In this document: piece by piece, positions 1-11,548 of the stretch
How positions within the stretch are numbered: position 1 is the stretch's first letter
Layout: each line of letters opens with the position of its first letter
NCBI GenBank assembly: GCA_943704425.1
Contig: CALSCP010000716.1
Location: 6,296-39,728 of the forward strand
Reading direction: 5' to 3'
Length of the DNA stretch: 33,433 nt
Source: Ministeria vibrans ATCC 50519
Taxonomy: Eukaryota; Opisthokonta; Filasterea
Position numbers and translations under genes: made by a program
Notes under the pieces: model-generated
Seen by the model: only the letters and a program-made list of their open reading frames with translations
Databases searched by the model: none
Told to the model about the DNA's origin: nothing

Positions 1-335
1 CTGGCTCTGCACAACGCTACTTCGGTCTTTCGTCCATTCAACCTGTCCAAAATGACTTCCACATTAAGCTCACGGCGACCGCCACGGGACTGACCGACCT
101 GGCAGCTTCTATTGGACTACTCTTTAGCGACGGCGCCATCGCGGGCGCAGCCGTCTCTCTTCCGGCAACATCTGACGGCGCGGACGTTTGTGCGATGTAT
201 TACGACATGTCGGGCGACTATGTCGACGACAAAGTGATTCGTGCGGGCGTCATGGTGCCCTATGGATCTTCATTCAGCGTTGACGGCGGCAAATGCTACG
301 TCGTCTACAGTTCTTGTCAATCTGACACGATCTGA
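1..335 (+). CDS. 3' end of a secreted or surface protein sharing the N-terminal domain of the neighbouring adhesion GPCR (partial)
   Basis: An open frame runs from base 3 to a TGA at 333-335 (about 110 residues); the 5' part lies outside the window. The family was not recognised, but the segment aligns by eye with roughly residues 50-155 of the GPCR at 621-4339. Both have NDFH, then an IAG-A-V-LP-TS motif, a C-A-YY motif, G-(V/I)-(V/I)-VP-(Y/F)-G-SF, a GG and a closing Cys. The domain is rich in small, hydrophobic and beta-prone residues with two conserved Cys, suggesting a disulfide-linked extracellular beta module. Here the protein stops soon after the domain, whereas the GPCR continues into EGF repeats. 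The two genes converge tail to tail, so they may descend from an inverted duplication. Coding status is well supported by codon use and the shared motifs; function is unknown. Confidence 0.7.
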   Translation, partial: GSAQRYFGLSSIQPVQNDFHIKLTATATGLTDLAASIGLLFSDGAIAGAAVSLPATSDGADVCAMYYDMSGDYVDDKVIRAGVMVPYGSSFSVDGGKCYVVYSSCQSDTI

Positions 336-620
336 GTCGGACCGTCAGAAATATGGACGTTGCGTTATTATTATTGTTATGCAGCGCGTCGTATCGAATG
401 AGTATATAAATACAATGCGATTGATTATTATTATTAGAAACTTAATGCTAACACCACGATTGTTATAAAATATTACTCAATAAACTCATGGACAAGGATT
501 AAAGAAGAGAAAGAAGATAGAGAAAACTGTGGAAGTTAAGAATAATAATAATAATAATAATTATTATTATTATTATTATTCTTATTATTATTATTCTTAT
601 TATATTAATTATGTTTGTTT
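336..620. other. Convergent 3' spacer with AAT/ATT inverted repeat
   Basis: This AT-rich spacer lies between two converging genes. It holds a likely polyadenylation signal for the upstream gene, an isolated ATG-rich stretch with no convincing gene, and at about 541-600 an AAT tract followed at once by an ATT tract. Those two tracts are self-complementary and could fold into a hairpin. No other gene is visible. Confidence 0.6.
479..484 (+). terminator. AATAAA polyadenylation signal
   Basis: A canonical AATAAA hexamer lies about 145 bp after the TGA of the partial plus-strand gene, in an AT-rich context. It is the best candidate 3'-end signal for that gene. Confidence 0.45.
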
Positions 621-1290
621 TTACAGTCTAGTCTCTTGATCGGACTCGAGAATGGAAAGCGTTTGTTCGGAGAGTCGTCGTACAGAAACGTCAAGTCTCG
701 CGAGACCCGATGGTAACTTGCCCGTGTCCATTATTTCATCCACATCCAATGAGGGTGGCACATCGTTGAGGAATACGTCATGATGCTCCTCGTGTAGATT
801 GTCCAGGTTGGATACAGCTTCCTCAAGTGAAAACGAGACTCGTGTCGATCCTGCCGTGCGCACCGACGGTTTGCTTGCCGTGTTGGTTGAGCCTGAGCTC
901 ATGGTACGAGCGCCCGATGACTTGCTCCCCACTTTCTTGTGGTTATGTCGCTTATTGAAACCGCATCCCAACCGTTCAAGCCAGGCAACGTAGACAGTCT
1001 TCTTGCAGCAGAAGACGACGAAGAGCAGTGCTCCTTGTGACGCATTAAACACCACAAAGGGATACCAAAAGCCAAAGAGACCCGACGCCAGTGCCGCAAA
1101 TCCAAATGACCAAGTTAATCCCAAAGTAACGAAGAACGCCACAATGTAGACAAACATTCTTTTCTTGTCCTACGCAAAAACGGTACTATTATTAATACTA
1201 TTATTACTGTAATAATAATAATAATAATTGTTAGTATTATTATTATTATTATTATTATTCTGATTATTATTATTATTATTATTAATTATT

Positions 1291-1370
<80 letters not shown>

Positions 1371-4339
1371 CATAATTATTATTATTATTATTATAATAAA
1401 ATAATATTATAATAATAATAAAATAATATTATAATAATAAATAATTATTATTACTATTGTTTTAATACTTTTGAAGTGGTCGCCTTGAGACTCGAACGAG
1501 ATTGTGCGGCTGTGCGAAGCGATCGGATGGTCAAGACAAAGATGCAAATATTAAGGGTGAGCAGCAGGGCGACGGGAATGACAAAGAATCCAATGAGACC
1601 GCCACGTGAGTCGAACCAGCAACGCGAGTCGGAACCAAGCTGCAGAGCTCGATTGGAGATGGAATCAACAATGACGGCGACCAGGGCTACGGTCAGGGGC
1701 ACAAGCCAGGCAAAAGCAAAGTAGGAGCGGGTGCGACTGACATTGACCATTTGGACGCGCACGAGTAGTTTGTAGAGCTGATGAGAGAAGCAGAGCGTCC
1801 AGCAGAACTGGGCGAGAAGGAAAAAGTAGAGAAAAAAGGCACTGGTGCGACAGGCCGAAGTGTTGCCGGTGCGGTCAAGACCCACCAAGAAGACCAAATT
1901 GGTGAAGAAGATGGCCACACACAGATTCATGATGATGATCATTTGTGGCGTTCGGAGAGCCTTGAGGACAGTATAGGTGAGGAGCAATAGAGCTGCGCCC
2001 ACCATGGACAAGATGCTTCCAACATAAGAGAACACCACCAGTAGCGTCTGGCTTGTATCTGTGACAAAACGAGCGTCGAGGAGCACGGCAAAGTTGGTGA
2101 GATGGGTGCACTTGCACAGGCTCAGGGTGGTGCTGCTCTCGTTGGCGACGAGTGCACAACCGTCGTCGACCCAACTCTCGGTTAAGTGGCTCCACGATAC
2201 GCACTGAGTTATGGTGCCGTCGGAAAGCTCCTCGTGGTGTGGCAAGCGGACAAGAACGGTGGCATTTTGTACGAGCTCAACTGACTGTGGCGAGGTTTGG
2301 ACCCCAAAAGAGATGACGGCTGAATTGACACGCTGCTCGTTGGGGCTGGTCGAGAAGAAGGCAGAGCGCTCGTAGACAACAAAATGTGCTCGGTAGCAGG
2401 TGGAGCCGTTGAAACCAGGGGCACCGGCTGCAAGGAGGCTTGCACCAAACTCGCTTGGCACCAAAATAGACGTGTCAGATGTGTCCATGTCCGAGCGCGA
2501 ATAAAGCCCACCCTTGCTGGCACCGGGTCCCAGCTCCAAGCCCGACTGGACAAATAGAGTCTGGGTGGCTGCCGATGCCGGCGGGTCACCACAGGTGTGA
2601 GTGCGCGACAGCGAATAGGAGAAAGTTTCGACAAGATCGCTCAGCGTGGACGTTGGAATGACGCCTGCTGCGTGCAGCCTAGCGAGGCTCTCGTCGCTCC
2701 AAATGTTCTCCAGTGAGCTCAAAATGAAAGCTTGTACACTGGTGTTGAGAGAAGTCGAAGTGTCCACGTAGTCAATGAGTAGCGACAAGACATCCATGAT
2801 GGTGGTCGCGGCGTACGTGCTGTCCTCAACCTCAAGCCAAGCGTTGCTCCGCGTGGCATTGACCAGTGTGGCCCCCAAGTGCTGGGCGGTCGCCTCGCTG
2901 ACCCTGGTCGTGGTAGTGTTGCTTATTGTGCTGCTGCTCAAGAGATCTTGAAGGGTTTGAACAAGACACACTGCCGACTGAGCTGGGGCGTTCTCGAGCA
3001 CGCTGAGCAACGAAGTGGGAACCCCTGCGAACGTCGTGAGAGTGTGCTCCTGGCATAATTGAGTATTGTCCACAATGGAAATGGCACCGGTCACACCACC
3101 GGCAGATGTAGTGCTGGCGAGTCGTTCGGCAAGCACATCAATGTTGCGCAGCGCCTGATTTGACGTTATTTTGAGATTGCCTGTGACCGTTTCAAAGAAC
3201 GCGAACGATTCCGGTGCAAGGCTGCGCAGTGCGCTGTTGGCGGCAAAGGTGAGACCTCCAACATTTTTCAAGACTGGTACATGGATCTGGGAGAGTCTGG
3301 CGTTGTCTTGGAACGAGACGGTGCCGAACACTTCCACAAGGCTGAGCATTCGAATGCTCTGCAATTGTGCATTGTCCGCGACCAAAAAGTCCCCATAGAT
3401 GACACTGAGCAGGGGTAGGGAGACGCTGATAAGCACAGGGTCTGTGATGGTGATCATAAGCGAGCCCATGAGGGAAGTACATGAGCGCAGCGACTGTATC
3501 TGAGCGACAGAAGTCAGTGTGATGTACGTGCCGCTGAGGCCGCACGACGTTGATATGGTAGTCTGGCAGAGTTCGCCTGTGGTTCCTGCCGAGCACACAC
3601 ACGCGTACTCGCCGAGAATGTCGTTGTTGCTGACACATAAACCACGATTAAGACAGGGTTGCGAGACGCACGAGGACTGTGTTGCCGTGTTTATGTTCGT
3701 CGAGGTGTCCGACTGCAACACCAGCTGCGCGCAAGTGGTGCCCGAGAAAAGCGCTGTGCACTCGCAAAAAAAGTCGCTTCCTTGCACACGACACGTACCA
3801 CTGTTGACGCACGGGGACGATTCACAAGGATCGGTCGCTTGTGAGCGACTGCAGGGTGCTGTTGAACACTGACACTGCAACGAAATGATGACACAGCTTC
3901 CGCCGCCCGTGAGGTTAAAGGAGCCTCCAAAAGGCACTATGATACCCTGAAGAAGGTCGGGAGGGTGAGTGACATTGCCCGCAGGGTTGTAGTAGAAGGC
4001 ACATTCGTTGTTGGCGAAGCTTGTGTCGGGCAAAGTCACAGCGCCACCGGCAATTTCGGGGCTGCCCGTAAATTCCACGGCAACAGTCGAGGCGGCGCCG
4101 AAGGAGCCACCGGCAATGAGAGTCTCGCCTTGTACGTGAAAGTCGTTGTCAATTGGCGTTACAGTGCTCTCGCCAAAGTGGTGTTGCATCTGGCTGTGTG
4201 CGAGCGAATACGGCGACTGCGAGCGAGGTTCTGCTGCTCCAAAGCAGAGCAGTTCAAATTTGATTGTTTTACTTGCGCTTGTCACGAGCAGAAGCGACGT
4301 CATAGCGAGGACTTTGACCAAAGGACTGTGGGCCAACAT
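621..4339 (-). CDS. Adhesion-type GPCR with EGF repeats, receptor L domain, GAIN/GPS and 7TM
   Basis: Two exons, complement(621..1169, 1469..4339), 1139 aa; the intron is phase 0 (donor GTATTA, acceptor GTAG). I chose the ATG at 4339 because it opens a hydrophobic signal peptide (MLAHSP, then a Leu/Val-rich core); the frame is open to 4366 but only with a GTG. Domains in order: an unnamed module at about 40-150 shared with the gene at 1-335; two EGF-like repeats (about 171-203 and 224-258); a receptor-L/ECM33-like solenoid (about 266-441); a GAIN-like region; and a GPS at about 713-753 with CVSW, W-x-DDGC and CKCTHLTNFAVL, predicting autocleavage at HL|T. Seven hydrophobic helices follow (about 764-1035), then a basic and Ser-rich cytoplasmic tail. 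It is likely a plasma-membrane receptor for adhesive or matrix ligands. It is divergent from the dual oxidase gene; the ligand is unknown. Confidence 0.92.
1170..1468 (-). repeat. AAT/ATT microsatellite filling the GPCR intron
   Basis: Nearly the whole 299-nt intron of the GPCR is interrupted ATT/AAT triplets on the plus strand. Only the splice-site flanks are of mixed composition. The open frames of Ile and Asn runs across it are microsatellite translations, not genes. Confidence 0.9.
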
Positions 4340-4795
4340 GATGGAAATGATGACGTGGTTTCTCACGAATAAAAAAAACTCCTGGGTATTCGTTTCGGAA
4401 GATCAAAATGATTGTTAATATTACAATGAGTCGTCAAGATCTGCTAGATCGCAATACATTCTAACCCCCCTCAAACGCCTCAGCACGGCACGGCACACAT
4501 CCTGCGGACCTGCGCTAACTGATGCATAGAGACGACATGGACCATGGTCTCTTGCATCTTTCTCGAATATTCTGAGCTGTTTGTGTTGTCGCTCGGTTGA
4601 TAATAATATACATGCAATTGAAAAATAATATCTTCTTTGAGTTATCCTTCAATCTTCACTAATTCATTTATTCCTACCCCCAGTTGTCAATGAAGAACAT
4701 TGTAAGACATAGTTGCTCTCTTATCCATGTGACACGTTCGTCTTGTTGCTCTGCAAAAACACAATTCTTGTCGTGTGTCGCCTCCTGGATATGAA
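4340..4795. promoter_or_regulatory. Divergent GPCR / DUOX promoter region
   Basis: About 456 bp separate the start codons of the divergently transcribed GPCR and dual oxidase, so both promoters should lie here. Visible elements are a perfect 10-bp palindrome GACCATGGTC at 4541-4550, an imperfect inverted pair GATC...GATC near 4438-4450, and repeated GCACGGCACGG near 4482-4495. No clear TATA box can be assigned. Assignment as a shared promoter is inferred from layout only. Confidence 0.4.
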
Positions 4796-6600
4796 ATGGC
4801 TTTGAGAGCGCAACTCACATCCCCCAGAGCCAGTGAGAGCGTATCCATACAACTCACTTGCACAGTCAGAAGAATGAGCACTCGGATGAAACGAAGATGA
4901 AACAACACTTTTTTTTTTGCTACAATATTTTTTTTTCCTCTCTTTTGTCTAAATCTTCTTTCCCGTTTCGCAGGTTCTCCTCGGTATCGGGCTCTCCATA
5001 CTTGCTGTGTGTACAGTGAACATTGTCTCGGCACAGTCCACGGTTGAGGTTGAAAGCTACAGTGGCTGGTATCACAACCTCGCTTCGCCGCAGACCGGAA
5101 CTGTCGATAACGTCCTTGAACGTGTCGCACCGTCCGACTACGATGACGGTGTCTACAAACCGTCCGGTAGGTACCGTGGAAACCCTCGCACCATCTCCCA
5201 ACGCCTCATGAATGGCACCGCGGGCCTTCCATCCGAACGCAACCGTACAGCCCTTTTGGTGAGATCATTATAAAAAATTTATGAATTGGTAGTAGGATTA
5301 TTGGAAAAACATCCTCCCTCTCTCTCTTCTCGTTCCCTCATTTTCTTTCTCTTTCTCTCTCCCTTTAATTTTCCAACGCAGGTGTTCTTTGGACAACTGA
5401 CTGTGATGGAGATTGTCACCGTTCAGTTGCCTTCCTGTCCCACCGAATACTTCAACGTTCGAGTATGGTGTACCTCACGATCAAAAACAACAACACATTA
5501 TATTGCAATATTAATGCGTCCTCTATCACACCTTGTTGGAACAGGTCCCTCAATGCGACGCGGAGCTCGATCCGGAGTGCGAGGCCGACGAAGACCATGC
5601 CAAATGGTTGATCATGCACCGTTCGCGCTACCCCAGTCACACCGGTCAGGGGCCCAACAATCCTCGACAGCAACTCAATTCGCTCACCCCCTGGATCGAC
5701 GGCGGTGTCATTTATGGCAACCGGCGAGGTGTCAGCGACGCACTGCGTAGCTTTCGCGGCGGCGAGCTTATCGTGCAAACTATCAACGGCGAAGAATACC
5801 CGCCTTTCAACACACCCGGTCTTCCTGCAGAAAACCCGGCTCCACCCACGCTCAACCGTCTACTCTCCCCGGCGCGCTTCTTTCGTTCGGGAAACGCCGC
5901 CCAGAACGAAAACCCTATGCTCCTGAGCGTCAACCTTGTTTTCTTTCGAAACCACAATTACCACGCACGTCGTCTCGCGGCCCTCAACCCAACCTGGACG
6001 GACGAGCGCCTCTTCCACCGTGCCCGCCAGTGGGTCATTGCTGAACAACAACGTCTCATTGCCTATGAGTTTGTTCCTGCGTTTGTTGGCGAGGCGTTGC
6101 CCGACTACCATGGCTATGAACCGGCCGTGTCCCCGGCTATCTCGCAGACCTTTCACGTAGCCGCCATGCGCTTTGGCCACTCACTCGTGCCTCCAGGTGT
6201 CTACCGTCGCTCTGCCACTTGCAACTTTCACACGACCACCAACGTGACCGGCACGCCCGGCAACATTGCCTTCCGCACCTGCAACTCCTTCTTCCTCCCC
6301 AACGAACCCATTCTTGAATTTGGTCTTAATGACATTCTCATGGGCCTCGCCTCACAAATCGCCGAGCGCGAAGACCGTTTCATCGTCGAAGATCTTCGTG
6401 GCTTTGTCCAGGGTCCTCTCGAGCAGACACGCCGTGATCTTATGGTACAAACACTAATAACACGCGAGAGTGAAGAGGGAGAGAGAGATGAATTCTTGTC
6501 AATTTTCCCAGGTCCTTAACCTTCAACGTGGCCGCGATCACGGCGTACCCGACTACAACACCGTTCGCAAAGGTACATAAAAAAAACAAAAAAATGTAAA

Positions 6601-6633
<33 letters not shown>

Positions 6634-9600
6634 TATTTTATTATTATTATTATTAATTTTATTATCATTATTGTTCATTATGATATCGACTACAGCTCTT
6701 ATACTATTATTTTGATTGTTTTCATTTTCTTATTATAATAATGATCATTATTATTATTATTCTTTTTGCTTCGTACTCTAATAATATTACTATTATTATT
6801 ATAACTCTTATTATTATAATTAGTATACGTTTTATTATTATTAATTATTTTTATTTATTATTGTCATTACTTTTCTTTAATATAGCGTTCGGCCTGAGCG
6901 CAAAAGCAACGTTCGCCGATATTGCACCAAATGGAACAGAGTCGAGCGGGTGGGAGGCGCTTGCGGAAGTATACAACAACACCTTGGGCAACATCGACGT
7001 GTGGGCGGGCGGTCTGGTTGAGTCTGTGGGCGATCCCGGCGAGCTCTTTTCCCATGTCATTCTCGACCAGTTCAACCGCATCCGCAATGCTGATCGCTGG
7101 TGGTTTGAGAACAAGGCCAACGCATTGTTTACCGACGACGAAATTGCCATGATTCACAACACCTCGTTTGCTGATGTGATTCACCGTGTGACCACCATTG
7201 GCCAGGGCGAAATCCAAAAAGACGTCTTCTTCCATCTCGCAGGCGACCCGTGTCCCCAGCCCAAACAGCTCCATCCAGACGACATGGAACACTGCACCGA
7301 GGGTCACGAACTTGATTTCTACAATGACACAGGTGGTCGTGCGACCACCGGAGCCATTCTGGCGTCCATTGCCTGTTGGCTACTGCTCAATATTGTTGGG
7401 ATTGTCCTGGCGATCCACTGGGATCGACCTCGCGTCATGCGCGTACGTCGCTTTGTGTCGCGCTGCCTGACTCGCGCACCCGATAGCAACATTGAGCCAG
7501 TGCTACGCGTGGCGGGCGTGGAAGCGAAGCTGTCACAAACCCATCGTGGCATGCGCTGCTTTGGAGTACTCGACATGTCGGGGTGCCAGGCAGTGCCGCT
7601 GTTCCTCGTTGCCGTCGACTCTGAATCTGGCGTGAATCTCTTTGATCTAGGCATGCAAGAGTGTGTGCGCACCATGCGCCCTCTTAACTATGTCGATTGT
7701 GGCATTGTGGCATACCGCTGCGGCGTCGAGTCGAGCGGCGACCCGGCCGGCCTCTTCCTCCACGATCTGACCAGCCACGATCTCTACGTGCTGTTCAACT
7801 CGTACGAGGACCGTGACGAGTTTGTCGCTGTGCTCGAGGGCATCTACTCCAACGCGGATGCTGGTCAGCTTAAGGTCGCGTCAAATGTGCTGGACCACGC
7901 GACAGCAAGCCGATGCAAGCGACCCACCGAGGAGCGCGAACGCGACATCAAAAAGATCATGATGGTCTCCAAAGACTCGAATTTGCTTACGTTTCTTGCA
8001 AACCGCGAACCCAACACGCCTCTTACCGATCAACTGATTGATCAGCATCTGAAAAACTTTGCTGACTCGACGGGCATCGACTCCATCACGTGGGAGGACC
8101 TCGAGCGTCTTTGCCGTCTGCTCACTCGCCAGGAGTTCTGCAAGGAGTTTGGCCTGCCTCAGAATGGCAGCTACTCGCGCCGCATTTGCGACATGCTGTC
8201 GCTCTCCAATGACCTCAGTCGCATATCCAAGTACTCGCTCATCCGCTTTTTTGCCACCATGGCGTCGCCCGACAAGGAAGAAAAGATGCGCTACATCTTC
8301 CGCATCTACGACGACGACAACAGCGGTGAGTTGTACCGTCGCGAGCTCGAAGAGATGTTTCTGGCCAATCTCGCCGCCAACCACATCGACTTGCCCACTT
8401 CTTCGGACATCAAGGAGTTCTCCAAATTTCTCTTTTACCACGCGGGTGTCGACGACGACTGCGACTTTATGACGGCAGATCAGTTTGTCACGCTGGCCAA
8501 TGACTCGGAGATTGAACGTACAATGCGTCGCGCGACCCTCTCCGCTGCCAAGACCAGACGAGCGCCAACAAACTCGCTGCAGATCCCCCGCGTTGTGTCC
8601 AGTGACTCTTCAGCCATGGCCACTCTGCCGACGTCACTTATGCCAGCCACCATGCGGCACCATAGCATCTTCCACGAGGAGGACGACCCGCAGGTCGCCG
8701 ACGACGGCCCATCACACGAGTCTGTTGTGGTCAGACCCAACATTCGTGATGGCGACGACAACACCACTGCCACTTCTGCTGCTGCTGCTGCAACTGCTAC
8801 TGCTGCCGCTACTGCTGCAAACCTGCGTGTGCGTCGCACAGTGACCATTCGCACAAAGTCACAGATTGTACTGAACGAAAATGGTTTCAGTGACGACGGT
8901 GACGGCGTCCAGGTGCCCGAGCCACACCAGCGCTCTCACTCGCGCGCTAGCAACACATTCAGCGACATGTTCACCAGCAGACGCAACTCGACGTCGCCTC
9001 TCAACTCAGTCACACCGAGCCCATATCGTTTTTCCGAGTACACCGCACGCCCGTCTCGCAGCTCGTCAATCGCTACCCGCATTCGATCCTCCGTCTCGAA
9101 AGGCGTAGCGTGGTTGCGTGGCGCACTGCACGCAGCACGCGCTAAACGACGCGAGCGTCGCCTTGAAATTTTCTGGATCACCATCTACGTGGCTCTGATC
9201 AGCCTCATCTTCGTCGAGCGCTTCATCTTCTACGGCTATCTGCGCGAAAACCGTGGTCTCCGTCGCATCGCTGGGTTTGGAATTGCAGTCACGCGTGGCT
9301 CTGCGTCGGTCATCATGTTCACACTGGCACTCCTCCTCCTCCCCATGTGTCGCAACACCCTGGCCGTCGCCCGCACCACGCGCCTGCGCTTCGTCGTTCC
9401 CTTTGACCGTGTTGTCGAATTTCACACTATTGTCGGTTGGACCTTTGTCATTGCTGCCCTTGTTCACAGTAAGCACATTAATGCCAACTACGAATAACAA
9501 TAACAATAATTATTATTATTAATTATAATAATAATAATTATTATTATTAATAATAATTTTATTTTATTATAATTATTATTATTAATTATTTTTTTATCAT

Positions 9601-9822
9601 TGCTTTTAGCTCTTGGGCATTTGGTGAATTTTTATTCCATCCAGACACAACCAAGCGAAGATTTGTCCTGTCTGTTTCCGGCAGTGTTCCACTACTCATC
9701 TGAAGTCACCACCTACCAGTATTGGCTCTTTGGCACCATGACGGGCGTCACCGGTTTCCTTCTCGTCATTTCTGTTGTATCCTTTGTTGCCTTTCTCATT
9801 CCGTACGAAAGAATCCCGCGAA

Positions 9823-9892
<70 letters not shown>

Positions 9893-9906
9893 CAAAAAAA
9901 TATAAC

Positions 9907-9946
<40 letters not shown>

Positions 9947-9965
9947 TTAATATTAATATTAATAT

Positions 9966-9996
<31 letters not shown>

Positions 9997-11075
9997 TGTT
10001 TTAACTCCTTCTTTGTCATGTCTCTAGGGCAATGCGTCGACAGTCATATGCTCTATTCTACTTCGTGCACACGACGATTGCGCCACTGATCTTTTTTCTG
10101 CTGTTCCTGCACGGATCGCTGCAGATTGTGCAACCGCCCTACTTCTGGTACTTTATTCTGCCCACCATGCTGCTGTATGTGTTTGATCGTCTGTGGACAC
10201 TTGGCGTGCGCACACGACAGCTGCGTGTGGTACGTGCGGAAAAACACCCAAACAATGTGCTCGCGCTGTACCTCGAGCGGCCAGCCACCTTTGAGTTCAG
10301 TGCGGGTGCGTACATCCGTCTGGCGACCGAGAGCAATGGAACAGGTCGTCGCGAGTACCACCCCTTCACCCTGTCGTCCGCACCGCACGAAGACCACCTG
10401 TCGCTGCACATTCGTCAGGTGGGACGTTGGACACGCCAACTCTCATCGGGCTACTGCCAGGCGTCGCTCGACGAGAGTCCCATTTGGCCCAAGGAGTTCC
10501 CTCCCGCCTACATTGAAGGGCCCTTTGGCGGCTCCTCTCAAGACTGGTTTAAGTACGAGACAACCGTGCTAATTGGAGCGGGCATTGGCGTGACGCCCTA
10601 TTCGTCGATTCTCAAGGACATCGTGCACAAAGCACACCGTGCTGCCGTACGCAAGGTGTACTTTGTGTGGGTGTGTCGTTCGCTCCAGCAGTTTGAGTGG
10701 TTTCTCGATGTGCTGCGCACGGTGGGCAGTGGCTCAGAGGCGTGTACCGTCGAGAGCCACATTTTCATTACGGGGGCCAAGCAGAGCAGTGACATCCGCA
10801 CATTGCTGTTGTACGCCGCCGAACGCCTCTGCCAGGTTGCCAAGCGGCCGTCGCTGCTCACCGGCACCCACGCGTACACCAACTTTGGACGACCCAACTT
10901 CACCGAGTTCCTCGGCAGTGTGCTCTCACGCCACCAATACGACTCGAACTTATCCGTCTTCAGCACAGGGCCCAAGTCGCTCGTGCTCAACGTTGATGAC
11001 TGTGTTCACCAGATCAACGCAAAGACCCACACTGCCGCGCGTCTCGTTCACTACCCCGAGGTTTTCAATTATTAG
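4796..11075 (+). CDS. DUOX: Dual oxidase (peroxidase-like, PH-like, EF-hand, NADPH oxidase)
   Basis: Eight exons: 4796-4840, 4974-5258, 5382-5462, 5545-6444, 6512-6572, 6886-9468, 9610-9802, 10028-11075; 5196 nt, 1731 aa, all junctions GT-AG and in phase. It should transfer electrons from NADPH through FAD and two hemes to O2, giving H2O2. Order: signal peptide; peroxidase-like ectodomain (about 30-590; TPWIDGG, LNLQRGRDHG, proximal His349 in RFGHSLV; the distal His position in FFGQ is Met, and to my recollection animal DUOX lacks that His too); TM1 at about 612-635; PH-like region; a degenerate EF-hand, then one canonical loop at 933-944; a Ser/Ala/Thr/Arg-rich insert (about 1020-1205); and the ferric reductase core. 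Heme ligand pairs are His1304/His1318 and His1397/His1411, both 14 apart. HPFTLSS (1494-1500) binds FAD and GAGIGVTP (1566-1573) binds NADPH. The tiny first exon is the least certain part. DUOXA follows 473 bp downstream. Confidence 0.95.
6573..6885 (+). repeat. DUOX intron 5 with AAT then ATT tract
   Basis: The intron carries an AAT run (about 6602-6631) followed directly by an ATT run (to about 6660), which is a self-complementary arrangement. More degenerate ATT-rich sequence extends up to the acceptor TATAG. Confidence 0.85.
9469..9609 (+). repeat. DUOX intron 6, alternating AAT/ATT blocks
   Basis: This 141-nt intron starts with GTAAGC and ends with TTTTAG. Its centre (about 9489-9590) alternates AAT and ATT blocks that could pair with each other. 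Confidence 0.8.
9803..10027 (+). repeat. DUOX intron 7, long AAT microsatellite
   Basis: The intron has donor GTACGA and acceptor TCTCTAG. Between them lies (AAT)n at about 9823-9891, a second AAT run from about 9908, then AATATT steps and a short ATT run near 9970-9995. The reading frames of Ile, Asn, Leu and Tyr runs here are artefacts. Confidence 0.85.
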
Positions 11076-11548
11076 AGATCAAAAAAAAAATTATAATAAT
11101 AATAATAATAAATTTTAAGAAGAATACAGCAAGAATAACTAATAATCTTTTTTATTTCTGATTCATATCCCTCAAATCGGTTTTGGAGTCTGATCGCTCC
11201 TGCTTGATCCTAAAATATTCTGCTCGTGCGGGACTGCGGGCAGGATTGCAGGATAAATCCTGGCAGGATCTCCGGACAGGTTTTTTGGAAGTTTTTTGCA
11301 GGATAAGTGCAGGATCAATTCCCGGATCCTTCTCGGATCCTATAATTCCTATTCAATCAATCTTTGCTCGCCTGTTTGCTCGCCTGACGGTCTGAGTTGC
11401 CTCTTTGCATTTTATTTGCAGCCTCTAACTCCTCTAAGCGTCGAGTTAGGTTTGGTTGCACTTGCTTTGTTTGTTCAAGCAAGTTGTCTGTGTAGCAGAG
11501 CATATTTGGAGCATATTTCAGAGCATTTTTGTGACAACCCAAACTAAA
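11076..11548 (+). promoter_or_regulatory. DUOX-DUOXA spacer with clustered GCAGGAT motifs
   Basis: The spacer holds the DUOX 3' end (short AAT tract near 11094-11112) and the presumed DUOXA promoter. Five exact GCAGGAT copies occur within 76 bp (starts 11240, 11248, 11263, 11298, 11309). Nearby ATCCT sequences form partial inverted partners, and two CGGATCCT copies occur near 11324-11341. No gene is seen. A regulatory role is inferred from clustering and position only. Confidence 0.4.

Noticed and set aside
1170-1373. Open frame of Ile and Asn runs
   Set aside because: It lies wholly within the AAT/ATT intron of the GPCR gene.
4541-4550. Palindrome GACCATGGTC as an operator
   Set aside because: A single 10-bp palindrome is weak evidence in a 33-kb eukaryotic window; listed only as a promoter-region observation.
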